Of a stretch of DNA of 10,429 bases, positions 7,173 to 10,429 are shown one piece after another; the stretch's first letter is position 1, and every line of letters begins with the position of its first letter. The notes below the pieces were generated by a model, which saw only the letters and a program-made list of their open reading frames with translations, was not told where the DNA came from and did no database searches. The position numbers and the translations under genes are program-made. Origin of the DNA: Acidobacteria bacterium 37-71-11 (lineage in GTDB: Bacteria > Acidobacteriota > Thermoanaerobaculia > Thermoanaerobaculales > Thermoanaerobaculaceae); assembly GCA_002279285.1 (NCBI GenBank), contig NCBR01000169.1, positions 1 to 10,429 on the forward strand. Direction: 5' to 3'.

Positions 7173-7808
7173 TCAGGCGGTGGCGCGCTGGGCGAGTGTC
7201 TGGAGGGTGTGGAACAGATCGCCGGCCGCCGCCGTCGTTGGGGGAAGGTCCAAATGTATCTGAAAGCTGCGCTCGGTGCGGCGGACCGACAGCCGCCGCA
7301 CCGTGAGTTCCGCGCTGCGCGTGAGGTCGATCAGAGTCTCGCCGAGCGTAAGCCCGGCCGGTGTCTTGTAGTACACCGACAGCGCTCCGGGCGAGGAAGG
7401 CTCGCGCACCAACCAGTCGCCGGGGGTGATCCGACGCATGGCGTCGCGCCCCGACCAGCTCGAGCGATCGAGCGCCTCGACGTCGGTTCGCGGGGCATCG
7501 CGCAGGTTGCCCCGGACGATCAGCGTGTCGCGCCGGCCCCATCGGCGGCTCAGCGCCCACATCCACGGCATGTCGCGCGGTTCGAGGAAGATCACGACCG
7601 CGACTTGCCCGAAGGGCGGGTTGGCGTGCTGGATGCTCATCTCCACCGAGGTGGAGCCGAGCCAACGCACGGTCGTGCGCTCGCCCATGAGCGGAAGGCC
7701 GCCGTGCATCCACTTCATGACCGCCGATCCCTTGCGGACGTTCCAGAACGTGCCGGCGGCGAACCAGCTCACCACCACGAGAGCACCCACCGCCAACAGG
7801 GCCGTCAT
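7173..7808 (-). CDS. Conserved-looking membrane-anchored hypothetical protein
   Basis: This is a 211-residue protein whose first 19 residues form one hydrophobic segment (MTALLAVGALVVVSWFAAG), probably an uncleaved N-terminal anchor. A soluble region follows, rich in Trp and Arg, with PRDMPWMWALSRRWGRRD near residues 77-94 and DRSSWSGRDAMRR near 114-126. The C-terminal half has alternating polar and hydrophobic runs that suggest mixed alpha-beta structure. I recognise no catalytic motif. The ATG (7806-7808 on the plus strand) is preceded on its own strand by AGGAGG with a 6-base spacer, which strongly supports a real gene. It converges on cstA with about 40 bases between the stops, and diverges from the small-protein/ATPase block. 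The membrane anchor and position allow a role with that block, but this is inference. Confidence 0.65.
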   Translation of the reverse strand: MTALLAVGALVVVSWFAAGTFWNVRKGSAVMKWMHGGLPLMGERTTVRWLGSTSVEMSIQHANPPFGQVAVVIFLEPRDMPWMWALSRRWGRRDTLIVRGNLRDAPRTDVEALDRSSWSGRDAMRRITPGDWLVREPSSPGALSVYYKTPAGLTLGETLIDLTRSAELTVRRLSVRRTERSFQIHLDLPPTTAAAGDLFHTLQTLAQRATA

Positions 7809-7862
7809 CCAAGACCTCCTCGACCGATCCGCCCGGTCCCGGCGATCGAGCGCGAGCGTCGC

Positions 7863-7875
7863 ATTCCCCGGGAAT
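7863..7875. promoter_or_regulatory. Palindromic operator-like site in the divergent promoter region
   Basis: ATTCCC (7863-7868) and GGGAAT (7870-7875) form a perfect dyad around one central base. It lies between the minus-strand gene (start at 7808) and the plus-strand block, the place expected for a shared regulator site. An extended -10-like TGCTACCAT at 7891-7899 could serve the plus strand, although I see no convincing -35. Confidence 0.3.
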
Positions 7876-7956
7876 CGGAATCCGCCGCCATGCTACCATT
7901 TACACGGTCATGGCTTGGGGAGGAACCCCGGGCTTCCGGCGACTGGGGGCGGGACC

Positions 7957-8235
7957 CTGACCGAGAAGGACACATGGAAGCGGGCCGTACACGAGTTCCT
8001 GTACGGGTTGACGAGCTACGAGATCGCGCAGCAGGCTACGGAACTGCGCGGTTCCCTGGAAACGCTGTTCATGTTCGTCTCGTTCGGGAGCATGATCGGC
8101 GTGCCGATTCTGCCGCCGTACTACGGCCTGCGCCTGCTCCCGTACGTCGTTCCCAGCGTCGCGACCTGGAAGAGGCGGGTGCTGCGCGAACGCGACCTGA
8201 GCGACGACCATGAGTACCACCTCCACGGACTGTGA
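7957..8235 (+). CDS. Small membrane-type protein A, paralogue of the next gene; start uncertain
   Basis: The product has about 92 residues and no family that I recognise. It is clearly homologous to the next gene: both have a charged amphipathic N-terminal half, a hydrophobic middle with GVPILPPYY and LRLLPYVVP (core about residues 50-68), then TWKRR, LRExD and a short tail. The proline pair inside the hydrophobic stretch suggests a membrane hairpin or re-entrant loop, with the basic TWKRR segment on the cytoplasmic side. The start is a problem. Homology begins at codon 7957, which is CTG, with GGGGG 7 bases upstream. The next in-frame ATG (8071) would delete the conserved N-terminal half, and a TTG at 7915 lacks a ribosome-binding site. 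ATG 7910 is in another frame and stops at 7960. It may use CTG, be frameshifted, or contain a sequence error. It leads into the ATPase genes. Confidence 0.6.
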   Translation: MTEKDTWKRAVHEFLYGLTSYEIAQQATELRGSLETLFMFVSFGSMIGVPILPPYYGLRLLPYVVPSVATWKRRVLRERDLSDDHEYHLHGL

Positions 8236-8270
8236 GAAGACCGCCGTTGGGGTCTTTCGAGGAGAGTGCA

Positions 8271-8555
8271 ATGGCTGACAAGGAGAGCAAGAAAACGGGC
8301 GGCCTGAAAGGCGCATGGCAGGGCCTGCGGCAAACCATTTACGGGATGGCCGCGCACGACATGAGTCGGTCGGCGCTCCGCACCCGCGCCTCGATGGAGC
8401 ACCTCTTCATCCTCATTACCATGGGGGACCTGTTGGGCGTCCCCATCCTGCCGCCCTACTACAGCCTGCGGCTGCTGCCCTACGTCGTGCCACAGATCTC
8501 CACGTGGAAGCGCCGCATGCTGCGTGAGAAGGATGCGTCCGACGGAATGTTCTGA
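8271..8555 (+). CDS. Small membrane-type protein B, paralogue of the preceding gene
   Basis: The product has 94 residues and begins with a Lys-rich segment (residues 1-13). An amphipathic region follows (about 14-43), then a hydrophobic region at 45-75 that contains GVPILPPYY and LRLLPYVVP, and a basic stretch TWKRRMLREKD (78-88). The last residues are DGMF. The ATG at 8271 has AGGAGAG at 8260-8266. It lies 35 bases after its paralogue and 43 bases before the first ATPase, so all four genes are probably co-transcribed. The Pro-rich centre argues against a plain single helix and suggests a hairpin or a packed membrane subunit. The duplication beside two different ATPases suggests matched pairs or a hetero-oligomeric membrane part. 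The function is unknown. It could be a client, a membrane receptor, or a channel subunit. Confidence 0.8.
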   Translation: MADKESKKTGGLKGAWQGLRQTIYGMAAHDMSRSALRTRASMEHLFILITMGDLLGVPILPPYYSLRLLPYVVPQISTWKRRMLREKDASDGMF

Positions 8556-8598
8556 CCGGAGTCGAACGATCGAAAGCTCGTGATCGGAGGACACGCAC

Positions 8599-9576
8599 AT
8601 GGGGCTCAGAGAGGTCTTCGAGAAAAACCCCGACCGCCGCTACATCATGTTCGGCGGCAAGGGCGGGCTCGGGAAGACGACGTTTTCCGCGGCGACCGCC
8701 TTCTGGTTGGCGCAGAGCGGTAAGCGGGTGCTCGTCTTCTCCGTTGACCCACAGGCATCGCTCACCGACATCTTCCAACGGGACATCTTCGGCAAGGGTC
8801 CCGTGAAGATCATGGAGAACCTGTGGGCGCAGGAGATCGACGCCGACAGCCACATCAGGGAGTACCAGGGCGAGATCCGCAAGAAGATCCTCGACATGTA
8901 CGGCCTGGAGGCCGTTCCCGAGGAGATCGAGAGCTACATCCAGGCCGCCAGTGCGGAGCCTGCGATGGAGGAGAGCGCGATCTTCGACGCGGTGGTCGAC
9001 GTCGTCGTCAAGAGCGACTATGACTACTTCATCTACGACCTCGTCCCGTTGGGACACGCGCTCTACTACCTCTCGATGGCCAAAGTCTACGATGAGTGGA
9101 TCAACAAGGTCACGCACCTGCGGGAGCAGATGCGCGAGTACGAAGAGATGGTGAGCCGCCTCCGGCACGAGAAGGACACCGAGCAGGACCAGATCCTGGC
9201 CGAACTGCAGTACATCAAGGGCCGCATCAACGCCTCCTCGTCGATCCTCACGGACAAGGCGAAGACCGCTTTCTTCTTCGTCATCACGCCAGAGGACATG
9301 ATCATCCGCGACACCCAGAAGGCCGCAGGGCTGTTTGCGCAGTTCGACGTCCCCATCGGCGGCTACGTGGTGAACCGGGTGATCCCTCACGGCCTCATGC
9401 AGCAGAACATCCCCGACTACCTGCGCAACCGCATTCAGATGCAGGACAAGTACCTCGCTGAAATCAAATCGACCTTCGGCAATCAAGTTCTCGCAGCGGT
9501 CCCGGAGCTGGAGCGCGATGTGACCGGGCTGGCGATGATCGAGAAACTGGCCGGGATCATGTACGGCAACGGCTGA
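8599..9576 (+). CDS. ArsA/Get3-family ATPase, first of an adjacent pair
   Basis: This 325-residue cytoplasmic P-loop ATPase belongs to the ArsA/Get3 (anion-transporting/TRC40) group. The deviant Walker A GGKGGLGKTT, with the signature Lys at residue 21, is at 19-28. The switch I segment SVDPQAS (48-54) keeps the Asp (D50) that activates water in Get3. Switch II reads DLVPLGH (147-153) instead of the usual DTAPTGH. FFFVITPED (226-234) and YVVNRVIPH (256-264) match the later nucleotide-site elements. A charged helical segment at about 172-210 replaces the hydrophobic client-binding helices of Get3. There are no cysteines, so it has neither the arsenite ligands of ArsA nor the Get3 CxxC zinc motif. 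ATG 8599 has GGAGG 8 bases upstream. No arsenical resistance genes lie nearby. A role in arsenite efflux is unlikely, and membrane-protein handling or transporter energising is possible. Confidence 0.88.
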   Translation: MGLREVFEKNPDRRYIMFGGKGGLGKTTFSAATAFWLAQSGKRVLVFSVDPQASLTDIFQRDIFGKGPVKIMENLWAQEIDADSHIREYQGEIRKKILDMYGLEAVPEEIESYIQAASAEPAMEESAIFDAVVDVVVKSDYDYFIYDLVPLGHALYYLSMAKVYDEWINKVTHLREQMREYEEMVSRLRHEKDTEQDQILAELQYIKGRINASSSILTDKAKTAFFFVITPEDMIIRDTQKAAGLFAQFDVPIGGYVVNRVIPHGLMQQNIPDYLRNRIQMQDKYLAEIKSTFGNQVLAAVPELERDVTGLAMIEKLAGIMYGNG

Positions 9577-9602
9577 GCGTGGAGAACGGCGGGAGGACGG
9601 CA

Positions 9603-10429
9603 ATGGCACAGATCGAGACGTCGATGCGGGGCTACCTCGGGGAGCACGCCGGCCTGAAGTTCATCTTCTTCGGCGGCAAGGGCGGCGTCGGCAAGACCGT
9701 CTTCGCCGCGGCTACGGCGATGTGGCACGCAAAGCAGGGTCGCCGCACGATGCTCGCCTCCACGAACCCGGTGCACAGCTTGTCGAGTCTCCTCGGCCAG
9801 AACGTGCTCGGCGCCCACACGCCGGTCGATGGCGTGCCCAACCTCTGGGCGTATGAGATCGAAACCAAGGACACCATCGAACGGAGCAAGGTCGAGATCC
9901 GGGAGAAGATCCAGTGGTTCCTCAAGTTCGCCGACATCTCGACGAAGGCCGAGGACTTCGTGGAGTCGGCCACCATGAACCCGGCGTTCGAAGAGTCGGC
10001 CATGTTCGAGAACATGATCGACCTGATGTTGAAGAACGAGTACGACGTCTACGTCTTCGACACCGCGCCGACCGCCAACGCCCGGCGCCTGCTCGGCATG
10101 TCGAAGGTGTACTCGCTCTGGGTCAACAAGATGCTCAAGAGTCGCGAGGAGGCGAAGACGCTCCGCGAGATGCTCTCGTTCACGAAGAAGAAGGAGCAGG
10201 ACCCGCTCATGGACTACCTCCTCTCCTTCCGTGACCGGATGGAGCAAGCGCGGGTGCTGCTGACCGACCCGGAGTTGACCTCGTTCTTCTTCGTGACGCT
10301 CCCCGAGGCGCTTCCGATCGCCGTGATCACCAGGTTCATCCAGTGGTTCCGCGACTTCGGGATTCCGGTCGGGGGCGTCATCGTGAACATGCTGATCGAC
10401 CGGGCCGTGGTCGGCGCCGACGCCGCCGA
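9603..10429 (+). CDS. ArsA/Get3-family ATPase, second of the pair (3' end outside the window)
   Basis: The frame is open from ATG 9603 to the window end, giving 275 visible residues. GGAGG at 9592-9596 has a 6-base spacer, and the gene starts 26 bases after the first ATPase. Walker A GGKGGVGKT (24-32) is intact, with the signature Lys at 26. Switch I reads STNPVHS (53-59), with Asn where ArsA and Get3 have Asp (STDPAHS). Switch II is DTAPTANARRLL (153-164), where TGH has become TAN. FFFVTLPEALPIA (228-240) resembles canonical ArsA. Near the end VNMLIDR replaces the usual VNRVLP. It shares with its neighbour the block PAxEESAxF followed by a YD-containing strand. There is no cysteine in the visible part. 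In yeast Get3 the corresponding Asp-to-Asn change blocks hydrolysis, so this subunit may bind ATP without hydrolysing it efficiently. It probably pairs with the first ATPase. Confidence 0.87.
   Translation, partial: MAQIETSMRGYLGEHAGLKFIFFGGKGGVGKTVFAAATAMWHAKQGRRTMLASTNPVHSLSSLLGQNVLGAHTPVDGVPNLWAYEIETKDTIERSKVEIREKIQWFLKFADISTKAEDFVESATMNPAFEESAMFENMIDLMLKNEYDVYVFDTAPTANARRLLGMSKVYSLWVNKMLKSREEAKTLREMLSFTKKKEQDPLMDYLLSFRDRMEQARVLLTDPELTSFFFVTLPEALPIAVITRFIQWFRDFGIPVGGVIVNMLIDRAVVGADAA

Noticed and set aside
7925..7940. Near-palindrome with a CCCGGG centre in the leader of small protein A
   Set aside because: Two symmetrical mismatches break the stem, and such GC-rich near-palindromes are common in this window.
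7020..8213. Plus-strand 397-residue open frame across the minus-strand gene
   Set aside because: It is Arg/Pro/His-rich without motifs and covers a minus-strand gene that has a strong ribosome-binding site and membrane anchor.
8416..9609. Minus-strand 397-residue open frame opposite the first ATPase
   Set aside because: The plus strand encodes Walker A and other ArsA-family motifs. The antisense product is Asp/Val/Leu/His-rich with no motif.
8599..10429. Arsenite-efflux ATPase (arsA) assignment
   Set aside because: The fold family is right, but the visible sequences have no cysteine ligands and no arsB, arsD, arsR or acr3 is nearby.
1..10429. CRISPR arrays, tRNA or rRNA genes, insertion sequences
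   Set aside because: I saw no regularly spaced repeats, tRNA-like folds, rRNA stretches, transposase motifs or terminal inverted repeats.

Overview
The window is GC-rich bacterial DNA with strong Shine-Dalgarno sites, a marked preference for G or C at third codon positions, and dense one-directional gene packing. A secreted beta-barrel porin points to a diderm (Gram-negative type) organism. The lineage cannot be fixed from the sequence. An aerobic heterotroph of the kind found in deltaproteobacterial, acidobacterial or uncultured soil and sediment phyla would fit, but that is inference.

Bases 1-7132 form a plus-strand carboxylate (acetate) uptake and activation block. It holds the C-terminal end of an OFA-like major facilitator transporter (1-372), a 303-base spacer with an ambiguous ORF and a hairpin, a SatP/YaaH acetate transporter (676-1284), acetyl-CoA synthetase (1394-3436), an outer-membrane porin (3625-4989), and a CstA-type carbon starvation transporter (5251-7132). 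As read, cstA is broken by a frameshift near 5566, where about 32 bases seem to be missing. The pathway is simple: the porin for outer-membrane entry, SatP, CstA and the MFS protein for the inner membrane, and Acs to make acetyl-CoA. Strong GC-rich hairpins sit in four spacers (635-658, 1320-1350, 3453-3490, 5023-5058), so the block is probably several coordinated transcripts or a processed operon. A sigma-54-like -24/-12 element lies upstream of cstA.

Bases 7173-7808 hold one minus-strand gene for a membrane-anchored protein of unknown function. It converges on cstA and diverges from the next block.

Bases 7957-10429 form a second plus-strand block and are the least explained part. Two adjacent small paralogous membrane-type proteins (about 92 and 94 residues) share the core GVPILPPYYxLRLLPYVVP. 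They are followed by two adjacent, divergent ArsA/Get3-family ATPases, the second cut off by the window end. Both ATPases lack cysteines in the visible sequence, so neither has ArsA arsenite ligands or a Get3 CxxC motif. Their degenerate motifs are complementary: the first keeps the switch I Asp but has an altered switch II, and the second keeps DTAPT but has Asn in place of the switch I Asp. My best hypothesis is an asymmetric heterodimeric ATPase acting with or on the small membrane proteins. It may be linked to the carboxylate transport genes next to it.
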